A stretch of DNA of 64,000 nucleotides from Trissonchulus latispiculum (taxonomy: Eukaryota > Nematoda > Enoplea > Enoplida > Ironidae). Within the stretch, counting starts at the first letter, position 1. Each line of letters opens with the position of its first letter. A program made the position numbers and the translations under genes. The stretch is from positions 62,001 through 126,000 of the forward strand of contig JASAND010023040.1 of NCBI GenBank assembly GCA_030248195.1. The letters run 5' to 3'. Below the pieces are notes generated by a model. It searched no databases, was not told the DNA's origin, and was given only the letters and a program-made list of their open reading frames with translations. Positions 1-12,175 of the stretch are shown piece by piece.

Positions 1-962
1 GGCCATATCACAGACCAACTGCCACGGGCTAAAGTCTTAGCCCGCACTAAATTAGCACGCAACTGTGCATACGGTCCTAAAACGCCGTTTGAAGAAAGCG
101 GCTGAATCTTTGGTAGCTTTGAAAACATTCGCAGGTTATGTAAAGCTGCTTTTGGGCAAATGCCGTATTATCAAGCCTAATAAATCTAAGTTTGGCCAAA
201 CAGCATTTTAATATTAAGCCACGCATTAAGTTTATTTACAACAAAGAAAGCTGAGATCTGTAAAGCCTTAGCTAACAATGGTTTATGATATGTAATTATT
301 AGTTTGAAGGAGAAGTTGGAGTATAACAACCAAACTCAATATGGAATTATGCAAGTTGTTCAGGATCACAGAAAATCCCATTTTACTAACGCTTGAGTAT
401 GTAATGATGTATGTGGTTTTTGCTATTTATGTCGAATACATAATATGGGCTTGTATAAATAATGAATGTAATGTTTGTTATTTCAGAGTTATGATTTTGT
501 TTAGTCATGAAAAATGTTGAATTGGTACTAACGTATAAGTTGTATCTGCTAATGTATATTATATAGCATATGTACCGTTTAAATTTAGTGTGGTTGTAGC
601 TCTGGATCTTGTGCTTGTTAACATTCGTACCTGGCTGTATTTTCAAGATTTTTAAGTGTTGTACTTTATTTTGTAAATACCTTGATTGTTTCATTATATG
701 ACTACTTGCAGGATTAAACCGCCCCTTTCTTTTATGTTAGATTGGCTAAATTGTAAAGCTGTATTGTAGGGTTAATGTTCTGGAAAATTACTGCGAATGG
801 AATGGGGAATAAGGTGCGATGTTAAAGCAGCCAAACCGTGAAGCTGTGTTTTCTTCAATTAAAACTTCTTAAAAGTCAAGGTGTAATTGTTGAGTGTTGT
901 TGTAACTTCGTTAAATGATAGACCTTTTGGCTGATTTATGAATTATCAGTTTGTAAAGCTGT
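1..962. other. Non-coding stretch, no gene recognised
   Basis: AT-rich DNA without a credible reading frame. The phrase GTAAAGCTG or a close variant recurs (near 139, 751, 955 and 1212), which may be remnants of a decayed repeat. No family is assigned. Confidence 0.5.
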
Positions 963-964
963 GG

Positions 965-1185
<221 letters not shown>

Positions 1186-1981
1186 CGCGGAGGTCTAGTT
1201 GTAGCTAAATAATAAAGCTGTAGGCTTCTTCTTGTGGAGGTTTTCATGAAATGGTTTTGCATAATACCAGATGATAAATACCAAGGAGGGGGAGTTCAAG
1301 AGGCCAAGCCACATTCGCCTTCGTTAAAATATGAGTGTCTAATACCTACAAACGTCCAGCACTACTAAACAGTTTGAAATGGAAGGAACCAAGTGCATTG
1401 ATGTTGATGGAGACTACACAGAGAAATAGAGGTACTTTCTTTTAATGTGTGATGCTTGTTTTCCTGCTAGGTCATAAACTTTTTGTACCCCCCCCCCTCT
1501 TGGGTGGCTGACTATAAAGTAGATTTGAGAAATTTGAATCCGGAAATCTTTTCTTCATTATATCTCAGTAGCTTAACGGGGCATTCTTGTTCCACTCCTA
1601 TGTAACTATTATGGAATAATACTTCTCTCGTCGTGACATCATGCTAAGGTGAGTACAATGAAGCCTGACGTTCTCCAGGTTTTTGTACCTATATTATGTC
1701 GAATTATTTCTATTATGTCTATTATTGTGAATTATAATTTCTTTAATTTTAACCTCAGTTAATTCTTGTTATTACATTTTTATTCTTGTTAATTTTATTT
1801 TTATGGTGAATATATATGGGTATAGATTATCAGTTAAACTTAATAAATTTTAAAGTTCTTCTTTTACCACAGAAAAATAGTAATTTTTGTAAACAGTCCC
1901 CCTCTTCTCACAGTTATTTACACGTCATAAACTATACCGTAAGACATTTTCTCTTTAGTAAAGTGGGCGGGGCTTAGCAGT
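1186..1981. other. Non-coding stretch
   Basis: No gene or repeat family recognised. It contains a short C-run near 1489-1498 and AT-rich DNA. Confidence 0.5.
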
Positions 1982-2996
1982 TTAAGGTGCTGGTATCCCT
2001 TTGTGCAGTGCTTTTGGGGGTATATTTTGAAACGCTATAACTTTCGCAATTTTGCGAGTTGGAAAGAGCTTTATACATCATTTTAAAGCTTATAATATGT
2101 AGATTCTCATAAGAGTACGAAACTAGCAAAATTGGCAAAAAATAGCAAACATTGTCTGACATACTAACATCTTACAGGCAGAATACAGACCACAAATTTT
2201 TGAACATCGATTTCTCAAAACTGTGGAATCGGCCGAAATGTTTTCTTGTGCGGACCTCTAAAGGACATGTGGGCCGAGGGACATTTTTTTGGATTTGGCT
2301 CAGCAGGTCTTAACGGTCAAGAAAATCCACTAAATGTGCGGTGATACGAAATTTCGCAACTTTGCATTGAGTTTTTTCGCAACTGGAGATGTTTTAGCTC
2401 AAACCAAGAAAAATGTCCCTCCGCAATAGTGCGAATTCTCGTCCTGCCAAAAATCACGCCAATCGATTGGGTAGTTTTTGAGAAATCGATGTTCAAAACA
2501 AAATAATCGCAGTTTTGCCAAAATCGTTTTTCTGCCAAATCTCTAGCTTAGAGCAACAAACTCCTGCTAATAGGCATTGATAAAATGTGCAATGAGACTG
2601 TGTATCGATCGAGTATGAATAAACCAAAATTGTCCATATGATTTGGCAGTAATTTTGAAAAAACTGATTTTCTCGAAAACGGCCATTTTTGGACCCCAAA
2701 AATCGTTTTTTGCTTATACTGACTTAACCACTAGAGATAGCTCAAAAGTTGTAAAAGCAAAAATGTTCATTTCTGTGCCCTCTATCCAGCCATACCAACC
2801 AATCCGGTGTGTCGACTATGTACTGAGAGAATAATGGCAAAAACCAAAAATTTCTTATCTTTGCACCTAAAAATGCGGGACTGGTCCCAGAATGTTAAAG
2901 AGCACCGAAATAGTATATTTGGAAAGTTTCATCCACTTTCATAAAGAATTGGAGCCTATAGGATCAAATTTACACAAAGCGATACCAGCACCTTAA
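1982..2996 (+). mobile_element. TTAA-flanked MITE, copy 1
   Basis: A 1,015-bp non-coding element bounded by TTAA at 1982-1985 and 2993-2996. Its terminal inverted repeat reads TTAAGGTGCTGGTATC at the left and is mirrored at the right end. TTAA target duplication is the hallmark of piggyBac-type elements, but no transposase is present, so this would be a non-autonomous derivative. Internal segments around 2190-2240 and 2470-2505 are inverted relative to each other. Copies 2 and 3 lie at 2993-3998 and 38341-55464. This copy keeps the uninterrupted site (GTTGTAAA near 2750) into which hAT-D inserted in copy 3. Confidence 0.85.
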
Positions 2997-3998
2997 GGTA
3001 CTGGTTTCCTTTCGGGTATTTTTGACTCATACGGCTTTAATCCTTTACGTAAATAGTTGAAACTGACAAAATAACCTATTTTTGTGCTCTTTAACATTCT
3101 CGGACCAGTCCCGTATTTTTAGACGAAAAGATAAGAAAGTTTTGGTTTTTGCCATTATTCTCTCAGCACGTAGTCGATACGCCGGATTGGTTGTTATGGC
3201 TGGAAAGAGGGACTAAAAATTAACATTTTTGCTTTTACAACCTTTGAGCTATCTGCACTGGTTAGGTCAGTATAAGCAAAAACAATTTTTGGGGTCAAAA
3301 AATGACCATTTTCGAGAAAATAAGTTTTTTCAAAATTACTGCCAAATCTTAAGGACAATTTTGGTCCAATTATACCCAAACGATACACAGCCAAGTTGCA
3401 CATTTTATCACTGCTTATTAACTGGAGTTCATTGATTAAGGCTGGAGATTTGGCCGAAAAACTATTTTGACAAAAATGCTATTATTTTGTTTTAAACATC
3501 GATTTCTCAAAAACTACCCAACGGATTCCGGAGTTTTTTGTCAGAACGGAAATTCGTACTTGTCTGGAGGGACGTTTTTCTTGGTTCTGGCTAAAATGTA
3601 ACCAGTAGCAAGAAAACTCAATGTGAAGTTGCGAAACTTCGTGTTACCGTGCATTTGTTGGATTTTCTCGACTATTAAGACCTGTCGAGCCAAATCCAAA
3701 AATACGTCCCTCTGCCCATATGTCCTTCATATGATGGCACAAACAGAACCTTTCATCGATTCTACAGTTTTGAGAAATCGATGTTCAAAAATTTTTGGTC
3801 TATTTTCAGCCTGCCAGATGTCAGTATGTCAGAAATTTTTTGCTATTTTTTTGCTAATTTCAATGGTTTCGTAAGCTCATATGAATGTCCTGATTATAAG
3901 CTTTATAACAATGTACAAAGCTCTTTCCAACTACCAAAATTGCGAAAGGTATAGTGTTTTAAAAATCAACACTGCACAAAAGGTTACCAGCACCTTAA
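2993..3998 (-). mobile_element. TTAA-flanked MITE, copy 2 (inverted)
   Basis: The same family as copy 1 in opposite orientation, sharing the central TTAA (2993-2996) and ending in TTAA at 3995-3998. The two copies form a roughly 2-kb head-to-head inverted repeat able to fold into a long hairpin. Sequence divergence between the copies is clear by eye, so the arrangement is not a fresh duplication. Confidence 0.85.
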
Positions 3999-4066
3999 GT
4001 GACAGTTGGGCCAAACAAGGCTACACCCTTGACTACTGTCTCCTCAACTCTAGTAACACATATGCG

Positions 4067-5003
4067 TATATATGTCGCAGTAACTTCTGTATTCAGTAAA
4101 TACTGTGTTTACTGGCCGATTTCAGTAAATACGGTATTTACTAGTAAGAATGGTATTTTCTTTAAACTTCCTATCTTTACACGTAAATACCATTTTTTAC
4201 AGAAACTCGTCCAGTAAATACTGTATTTTCTAGTAAATTCTGTATTTTATCTTACACGCCTTTGTCTTTGTGTGTGGCTAGGGAAACAAGGGCATGCCAA
4301 CATCAGATTTAAAGTCAGATGACAGGTCATGCATAATTACAATATGTACAAAGGGGCGCATGAAAGTAACCTTCAAAAGATTCAACCATTAGTTTACGAA
4401 ATTAAAAAATACTTTAATGCTAATACAGTTAACACATAAACAGCAATTTTACTGTCACCTTAGTTAAACATACACTAAAAGTTTATTTAAAGTTGTAATA
4501 AATGTAATGTGTATTTTTTAAATTAATAAAAGCAGGCTTGAACGCAGAGTAAACATAAAGTATATAATTTATGAATTTTTAATTAATCTTTATTCACTAT
4601 GAATATCGTAATACATGTGCATGTTCGTTTTGATTTTAAAAGCTGTTATAATTAAAATATTTTTTAAATTTGTAAACTAATGTTTTAAACTTCTGAAGTT
4701 TATCTTCATGCACCCCCATTGTACATATTGTGACTATGCATGACCTATCTTTTGAATTTAAATATGACGTCGGTATGCCCTTTGTTTTCCCAGTCACACA
4801 AAGACAAAGGAGTTTAAAGTAAAATACATAATTTACTAGAAAATACTCAGTATTTACTGGACGAGTTTCAGTAAAAATGGTATTTATGTGTAGAGATAGG
4901 AAGTTTAAAGAAAATACAATTCTTACTAGTAGATACCATATTTACTGAAATCGGAAAGTAAATACAGTATTTACTGAATACATAAATTACTGCGACATAT
5001 ATT
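4067..5003. mobile_element. MITE with ~300-bp terminal inverted repeats
   Basis: Left arm 4067-4367 and right arm 4709-5003 are inverted copies beginning TATATATGTCGCAGTAA. The arms contain many variants of CAGTAAATACTGTATTTACT, which is itself nearly palindromic. The ~340-bp centre is AT-rich and non-coding. The TATA at both ends would fit a TA target, but the exact target duplication is ambiguous. Confidence 0.75.
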
Positions 5004-5422
5004 TTAGATGCACGCATCACGTAGACTAAGACTAGAGCTGGGGCGGTTCCACTTGAACCGGTTGGAACCGAAACCGGAAGGATTTTTAGAACCGGAACCG
5101 GTAGAATTTGGAAGCGGCCGGTTTCAGGCTCAAAAAGTGAGCTTGAACTAAAATTTTTGCCAAATGTAAAATTTGCAAAAGTTGGATTCTGGGCCTGGAT
5201 CTCATAAGTTAGCATCATTTGATTTTGATGCATGATTTTCTTTTCTCCGCAGCTGAAACTGGAACTGCATTGTCACCAAGAATCATTAGCGAATGATTAC
5301 ATCATACGAATATTCGAATAGTTCTTTACATTTCAAGATGTAGCAAACGAATAACTCGATGGACGAATATTCTAAACATTTGTTTGTTTCCATTTAATTT
5401 CCTTCAGTTCCAGTTTAATTAA
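5004..5422. repeat. Remnant with GGAACCGG-rich end
   Basis: Positions 5030-5125 start TAGAGCTGGGGCGGTTCC and continue with repeated GAACCGG words. This resembles one end of a hAT-like element. A related stretch in opposite orientation is at about 58985-59075. No matching second terminus was found, so it is treated as a fragment. Confidence 0.4.
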
Positions 5423-5787
5423 GGAACTGTGTCAAAAATATCCTTAAAATTCATCGTTTACATGATTTGATTACATGATTCTACTCGAGTAGAAATCGTG
5501 TAAGCGGCTTCCTGTACATTTAGTTTTTCTGCTAAAATTTGTAGTACAGCCAGCAAGTCTGCGCTTTAATGAAAGGAAAAGCCAAGTTTGCTGCAGAAGC
5601 TTAAACCTTTTATGTATTTGTATGCCCATAGTCAGTCAGCTTTTGCTGGTACTTATCGGAAAGAAAAAAGTAGCAACAAAAAGAAGGCCATAAAAACAAA
5701 CGTGTTACAATCGTGTAAGCGTTTTACAAATTCTCAAAATTCGTGTAAATTTCAAGCGTTTACATGATTTATTTTTGACACGGCTCC
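5423..5787. mobile_element. Small MITE-like inverted-repeat element
   Basis: The left end GGAACTGTGTCAAAAATA is mirrored, with two mismatches, by the right end reading TATTTTTGACACGGCTCC. Subterminal sequence around CGTTTACATGATTT is also shared by the two ends. It is about 365 bp and non-coding. No convincing target duplication was found. Confidence 0.55.
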
Positions 5788-6135
5788 TACGTTCCTTAGT
5801 TAATTGCTTTAATATTACAGAAGATTTCTGTATTTTTTGCAGGGTTTCAACTCGGGCTAAACTGAATCTGTACTGACCAGAATGTGTTGATGGTAGTACG
5901 TACAACAAACTTTGAAAGGCATTAAATTTATTCAATTTTTGGAGTTCAACGATAATTTTTAAATTATTTTAAAGCTTACCTAAATATCAGTGTTAAAGCT
6001 GCTACAAGTATGCAGAGTACGGCCGTCTCAATTCAAATGTTCGACATGGACATGCGATAACACGAAAACAAGTTTTGAACATGGATTGATTTCTCTACGT
6101 GTGGGAAGCTAAAGAAAAGCGATCATAGTTCACGC

Positions 6136-7120
6136 TAGTGTTGGGATTGGCCGAAAATTTCCTTGGTTGGCTTGGCTTGGCTTGGCCGGAGTTTGAAGTT
6201 GGCCGGCCAATTGGCCGTTGGCCGTTGGCCGGCCATTGGCCGTTGGCCGGCCAACGGCCAATGGCCAACGGCCAATTGGCTGGCCGTTGGCCGTTGGCCG
6301 ATGGCCGGCCAATGGCCATTGGCCGGCCAACGGCCAATGGCCAACGGCCAACTGGTTGGCCGTTGGCCGTTGGCTGTTGCTTGGCCGAAAGCTGTTAGCC
6401 GTTCTTTAGCTATTTGCCAACGCTGGCGAGCTGGAATTTACAATTTTTGTTCGTCTACCGTGCTTAATTAGGCGTCGACTTAATTAAACTTTATTTGCAA
6501 TAGTACAATTTACAATTTACAATATTTCTAAAATAGTTTTTCCAAACATTAAGCTTCCACCCGAGATAATTCTGTTTAAATTTTGCTGGAGGACCGCAAT
6601 AAATTGATGAGACGTTGACCGCTAGACAAATTTAAAAACTACGTTGTTAGCACACTTAAAGTTTGCATGCAATTAGAAAATTTATTTGTAAAAATAACGC
6701 TAATAACGATAAAAATTGTCAACATCTAGTGAAAATCTGTAGTACTGTATCTAATATAACGTTTATACAGCAAAATGTTTACGATATTATGCAGCTAAAT
6801 TAAATTTTTCAACACAGTTACCTCACAAGATCAGTAAATTTGAACTTGGCCAGCACTCGGCCATTGGCCAGCCAACGGCCAACGGCCAGCCAGTTGGCCG
6901 TTGGCCGTTGGCCGACCAACGGCCATTGGCCGGCCATCGGCCAACGGCCAGCCAATTGGCCACAATTGGCCGTTGGCCATTGGCCGTTGGCCATTGGCCG
7001 TTGGCCGGCCACCGGCCATTGGCCGGCCAAGCCAACTGGCCGAGATTTTCTCGGCCAACGGCCAATGGCTTGGCCGGCCAATGGCCAGCCATTGGCCGCA
7101 CCGGCCAACGCACAACACTA
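6136..7120. mobile_element. hAT-A, non-autonomous, with GGCC arrays
   Basis: A 985-bp element. A perfect 8-bp target duplication, GTTCACGC, lies at 6128-6135 and 7121-7128. The termini are TAGTGTTG and CAACACTA. An 8-bp duplication with TAG-type ends indicates the hAT superfamily. Both subterminal zones (about 6200-6390 and 6850-7110) are dense arrays of GGCC spaced by short CAA/TTG-type words, such as GGCCGTTGGCC, GGCCAATGGCC and GGCCATTGGCC, so each array is largely self-complementary. The AT-rich centre (about 6400-6840) is non-coding. Long open frames in the arrays are by-products of the repeat. hAT-E and hAT-F have related ends. Confidence 0.9.
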
Positions 7121-9390
7121 GTTCACGCTACAAAAAGCGCTCCCGAGGGCTATTTGTTCTGAAATTGCTTAATGAACAAACAAGCTCAATATTTTGAGAA
7201 AATGTAAACTTTATCAAATTTTCACCAAAAGCATCAAGTTTGGAGGCTTACGTTTTTCCCTAACAGAATGACTAAAAACAAAACTTAAAAATTTCACTCA
7301 GCAAGCAGTTTTCCCAAAAATGTGTGCGTAAAGCCGCTTTCGAATTACTGGAATGAGTTGAGAGGAATCCGTGTTCATGAATATCTAGCCGCCATGTTCA
7401 GAATTTCGTATGTTCGTTGTTGGGCTTAGGCAGAGAGGCTGCAGAGCAGACAGACCAAAATCGAAAACCAAACGAAACCAAAACCAAACTAGCTTTGAAA
7501 ACCAATTTTCTTTATATATTATCTCTTAAACCGCAAGGAATCGTTGTTGTAAGTTGTTGTAAGTTGTAAGTTTTGGCGAGAGCATTCGAATGACTATAAG
7601 TTTGTATATAGTTTATTTTCATTAATTTCATCAGCTTTTTGCTTTTGCTTTTGCTTCCAAAGCGCAGCTTCTTTTAAGGACGCTTTCAATTATTCTTTGG
7701 ACTCAAGCTGGAGTCAACATTAACTCCGAAGAGCAATTAAATTTTGCAGGAGCAGAAAGATTTGAAAACTGCAAGTCCCTATTTTCGTTTTTCAGGAACT
7801 TCGGCTTTTGGCCGAAAATTCATAAGAGTGAAGGTACATAAATAGAATGAGGTGTCGGCATAACTAATCTGTTAAGGTGGTAGTACCACTAGCGGGATTT
7901 CCTACGAAATTTTATTATGCATGAACCAATCAAGACAAAATTTTTGGTGAACAAAGTTCGGTTGGCAGGCAATCCAACACAAAATTTAGATGTCATAGAG
8001 CGCAAAATTGGCTAGCTACTAAGATGGCTTTGCGCATGCGAAATAATCAAAATTACACAGCTTTAAATGATAATTTCGACAAAACTACGTGAAAGAGCAC
8101 AAAAAGTGCTTTCCAATGATGTGCATATCACTTCTGTACGTGGTTTCTATCAAAAGTTGCAGATGGTTTTACTTCAGGCAGATTTACGTTGACCGTTTGC
8201 ACATGCAATGTAAAGTAAGAACAGTTTATCCAAAATTTAAATCTATTGGGTTTTATACGTTATTATTGTGCTACTTATGTGATTGTATAAGAAAAAACAC
8301 CATGCACCTGCTTGAAAGCATTGTAAATGTCCAAAACCGTTACACAACCAAAAAAGTTACAAAATCTTTGTTTTTGATTTTCTCGTCATTGCTTCAACCA
8401 AACTTGACCAGATTTTGCAGACATTTTTATGTCTGCATACCCTCAGGCCGTTTTCTTCATTTTTCGAAAAATGCAAACGTAAGTAAGATATAAATTTTTA
8501 AATATTTCAAAATAAGCTGGAAAACGGAAATTTCGCTTTTATAAAAAACTAAAACACGGCCTGAGCGTATAAATAAATAAAGGTTGCATGCCAAATTTCA
8601 AATGAATTCATAATTAATTGAAGGAGATATTTAAATTCAAAACTTTAAATACATTTCCTCTTGTGTAGACAGCAAGCAAGTATTTGGTCACCATGTTTTT
8701 CCCCGCTCTAGCGGACCGAATGTGGGAGAAAAACATGGTCAAATTTTTTACTGGGTGCACGTAGAGGAAAAAAGAAAAGAAACTAAGGGTTAAACTCAAG
8801 CTAACCTTCAGTGACAGTTGTTTCATAATGAATACTAGTCTAACTGGTCTTACGTAGATCCATGTATACTGATCGGCCAACAAAAAGAAAAATGAATAAA
8901 GCACTAATGTAAAAAATATATATAAATATATAAAAAGGATTAATTATGAAGATGGTGATAGAACAAAGACAAAATAAAGTTTCGAAGTGCATTCTCTATT
9001 AAACGTAGAACATAATATACAATTAGTGATGTGCTACATTTCACAAATATATACGTAGAAGAGTGTCATGGAATACTACATATCCTAAAGATGAGTGCTC
9101 AGAGCCCCATGCGTCTCATCGCCCAGCCTCACCAGGTGCGCACCTGGCATGGGGAAACTGAAAACCACTATTGCCATGTGATAGAGCAAGTCGAATTATT
9201 ATTATGCAAGTTTATAGTAGTAGTTTATAGTTTGACAGTAGGTTAGATATATATATTTTTAGGATTTTTCGCATGGCTTATGGTGGCAACCTTTACATAT
9301 TATTATCTTGTTAGCAAAACCATGAAGCAGTTCACTATTGATCATTTTGGCCCAATTCGGCTCCTAGCTATTTTTACAGACTGGCAAACA
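7121..9390. other. Non-coding stretch
   Basis: No gene recognised. An isolated TTAAGGTGGTAGTACCAC at about 7874 looks like one end of a TTAA-type element without a visible partner. Positions 8689-8745 form an imperfect inverted repeat (CACCATGTTTTTCCCC against its complement). CCAGGTGCGCACCTGG near 9132 is a perfect 16-bp palindrome. The 134-codon open frame at 8089-8493 has no recognisable domain and is probably chance. Confidence 0.5.
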
Positions 9391-9611
9391 TGGGGTTGCG
9401 AAGCGTTTGGACTTGTCAAAATTGTCGAAAATTGTCAAAAAGTCGTCTAAAATAGCGTTTTTAGGCCATTTGGTTGTGCGCATGGATAGTAAATCGGGGT
9501 CGCGTCCATAGGTCAGTGTACATAGCAGGATTTCGATTTTTTCGGACATAGTTTTTTCCAAAATGGTCAATTCGTTTGTCAAGATTCAATTGAGCAGGTC
9601 AAGGCCAAGGG
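9391..9611. repeat. Diverged satellite fragment, left of hAT-B
   Basis: The sequence contains TAAATCGGGGTCGC and neighbouring words found at the start of the large satellite blocks (near 14788 and 17274). The other half of this fragment is at 11969-12080, beyond hAT-B. This shows that hAT-B inserted into an older, diverged satellite copy. Confidence 0.6.
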
Positions 9612-11968
9612 CACTAGCGTAGATACGGGGGGGGGGTGGGGGGCGGCCGCCCTCCCCGAAATAATGGCTTTGCCCCCTGAAAAAATTGGGCAAAAGAAAT
9701 TTTACGCCCGCGCGGAGCGGGGGAGCGGAGCGCGGGCGTTTAACTTTATTAGAAACATGCACAAATTGTACATTAATGCTTCAAATTAGCTCAGCATAGA
9801 TGCACTTTCTACACCATAAAAAATTTTCGCGCCTCCGGCGCGAATTTTGGCTATTTAGATTATCAAAAGTATTATTTTTATCAAGCGTGCAGCTAACAAC
9901 TGTTTGTTGTATACGTACATAGTTGCTTTGCAGGTTTGCTGTCATCTGCGTTCGTCCCAACATGTTGTTGTTGTTCATTTCCGGGCTCCATCAGCTAGGA
10001 AAAGCTACAAGAGGGCACTTCGGCATCTACTGGCCCAGCACTCGTCTTTGCATAGTCAGGTCCACACATCGGAGAATCCGGGATGGAAATGATGTGGGGA
10101 TTGGACCCAACCGCTCGGTAGCATAATTTGAGGACTCCAGATGCTTCAGTGTTAACCCAACACAATCGTGTTCTCGGGAGTTTGGAACCCATTTGCGCCG
10201 TTGACCAAACGGATGCTAGGGTAGGGGGCACCTGTGGGGATCTCCATTTGATGGGGTCCGTGTCCATCGGATTTCCCATGGAGGTGGTTCCAAGCCCCCT
10301 CGTCCCAACATCATCAGTCTTGGCATAATTGGTTTATATGATCAGAATACGCAGTTCTTAATGGGAGCATCTTAATAGTTTGAGTTTTCAGTCAGAGGGG
10401 GGAAAACGCATCACCGCCAAAGTGGGGGAAAAAACAACGGCTCACCCTGCTCGACTGGCACATGATAGAGATACAAAATCTAGTGCAAATGAAAGTTCGA
10501 GTCTTGTACTTTAAGATCATAATACAAATTACCTTACCCGTCGATTGAGCGTTCGTGTGGCATGGGTCCGAAGTTGACACCCAAAAATTGTCCAAAAACC
10601 TAAGGATTTTTCAAATTTTCTAAGATTATGCCAACTTACTGGTAATAGTTACAGGAGCTCTTTTGTGCATGAAGGGGTTTGTGGATGTGCTCTATAACGT
10701 GGGCTAGTCGGATTTTCGCTACGTCACACGGTTGAGAAATAGTGACCATCTTTTTCCCCCACACGTTTCCCACCAAAGGGGGAAAACAACGGTGTGCTTT
10801 TCCCCCGCAGTTTCGTTTTTTTTATTTAAGCAAAAATAACGACTTATTGTTTAGTCATTTGAACTGTTATACCCCCCAATTGACCTTCCGCTGCCGAAAA
10901 GCGCCATATGACCTGCCCCTGTGGAGGAATGCTGGCAAATATTCGCAGGGGGGCAAATCATGCGGATAACAAGAAAATTAGGGTCATAAACAATATTTTT
11001 GTGATATTATGAACTGTGGACAATCCAGAGAGTTTCACAAGTGTGGATATGCAAAAGACCCCTGAACAGTTTTGTGCGACTTTGCCACCCATCATAAATA
11101 AAACACTCAATTTCTTGCGGGTTAATATTGCAAAATAGTGTATTTTATCATTGCAAGTTAATACAAAAGGCGATTAAATTATAAATTATCAAAAAATAAG
11201 ATTTTGTAGACCAAAAATCTTAATTTCCTAGCAATGTTGGCCCATTGCTAAGTTTGGCTTATATGGTGGACAATACTAAGCCTGGCTGCCGGCAACGAGT
11301 TTCTAGAAGTAGTTATTGCGTTTTATGCCTTTAAATGCCATTTATCTGCTGTTATGGTGGTAAAGGAACGAAATTTGGTACCATCTTTTTCCCCACCCCC
11401 ATCTTTTTTACCCCACTAGTGGGGGAAAAAAGATGGTCTATATTGAGGCTAGCCTACTAGAAGTACAACCGAATACTGATTTTACTGGTGGTATAGAAAG
11501 TACAGGCCAAGCCCTACATGCTGGTATATATGTAAAGCGTCTGGCTAGCTGCAGTCTGTAGCGAGTAATAACCTTATTTCGAAAATCGTTGTTTTTTTAC
11601 CCCCCCCCCTGACTCAGGATAGCAAATACATAAATGCACAATTAGAGACATATAGACACTTGATAAATCATTGCAAAGATTTAAATGTTTCAATAGCGTT
11701 TAATGGCGAAATCTAAAAAATTTCTCAACTTCTGGGGGGGCTCCGCCCCCAGACCCCCCATTTGGGACTTAGGGTATCGCTTTCAGTTGTATATAACAAG
11801 TCGAAAACATGAACCATAGAAGACTTTTGAATTAATAGGACAACTTGCAGTAAATACGCAGTGTGTATGTAATTGTTACGCAAAAATAGAAATTTTTACC
11901 CCCCCCCCTCTCAAAAGTCCTCGGTCAAAACCGCCCCCCCCTGAAAATTTTTTCTACCTACGCTACTG
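9612..11968. mobile_element. hAT-B, 2.36-kb non-autonomous element
   Basis: A perfect 8-bp target duplication, GCCAAGGG, lies at 9604-9611 and 11969-11976. The termini are CACTAGCGTAGATA on the left and the complement of CAGTAGCGTAGGTA on the right. G-runs adjoin the left end and C-runs the right end. No transposase is recognisable. Strong hairpins are present, including CGCCCGCGC paired with GCGCGGGCG (9705-9738) and TTCGCGCC paired with GGCGCGAA (about 9826-9845). GGGGGCTCCGCCCCC lies near 11736. A nested inverted-repeat unit is at 10744-11438. The open frames at 9904-10330 show no known domain. Confidence 0.88.
10744..11438. mobile_element. Possible nested MITE inside hAT-B
   Basis: The left end GACCATCTTTTTCCCCCAC and right end GTGGGGGAAAAAAGATGGTC are inverted copies about 695 bp apart. 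Related words (GGGGGAAAA with ACAACGGTG or ACAACGGCTC) also occur at 10396-10445 and 10780-10800. No clear target duplication is seen, so this could be internal structure of hAT-B instead of an insertion. Confidence 0.4.
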
Positions 11969-12080
11969 GCCAAGGGGTCTGAAGTTCGGCGAGGAGCATG
12001 ACCCTCCTAATTGCCACGGGGCATATGAATTTTTGATCTGTCTTCTGTGGCGCCCTGGCCAGGGGTCGAAAAGTGTGTAA
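11969..12080. repeat. Diverged satellite fragment, right of hAT-B
   Basis: It contains CTGTGGCGCCCTGGCCAGGGG (12038-12058), a diagnostic word of the ~145-bp satellite unit. It is the continuation of the fragment at 9391-9611, split by hAT-B. The LINE remnant follows. Confidence 0.6.
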
Positions 12081-12175
12081 AAAGGGGGGTTCTGGGCCTA
12101 CGGACTGTGGAGCCATACACATAAGAGCTGCTGGGCTGAGATTTTGTATTCTACCTCTGCAGAATTGCTGTATCA

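Noticed and set aside
6095..7197. Many overlapping open frames in the GGCC arrays
   Set aside because: The arrays are self-complementary repeats and open in all frames; no domain is present.
8089..8493. 134-codon open frame
   Set aside because: No domain, no supporting context and AT-rich biased composition.
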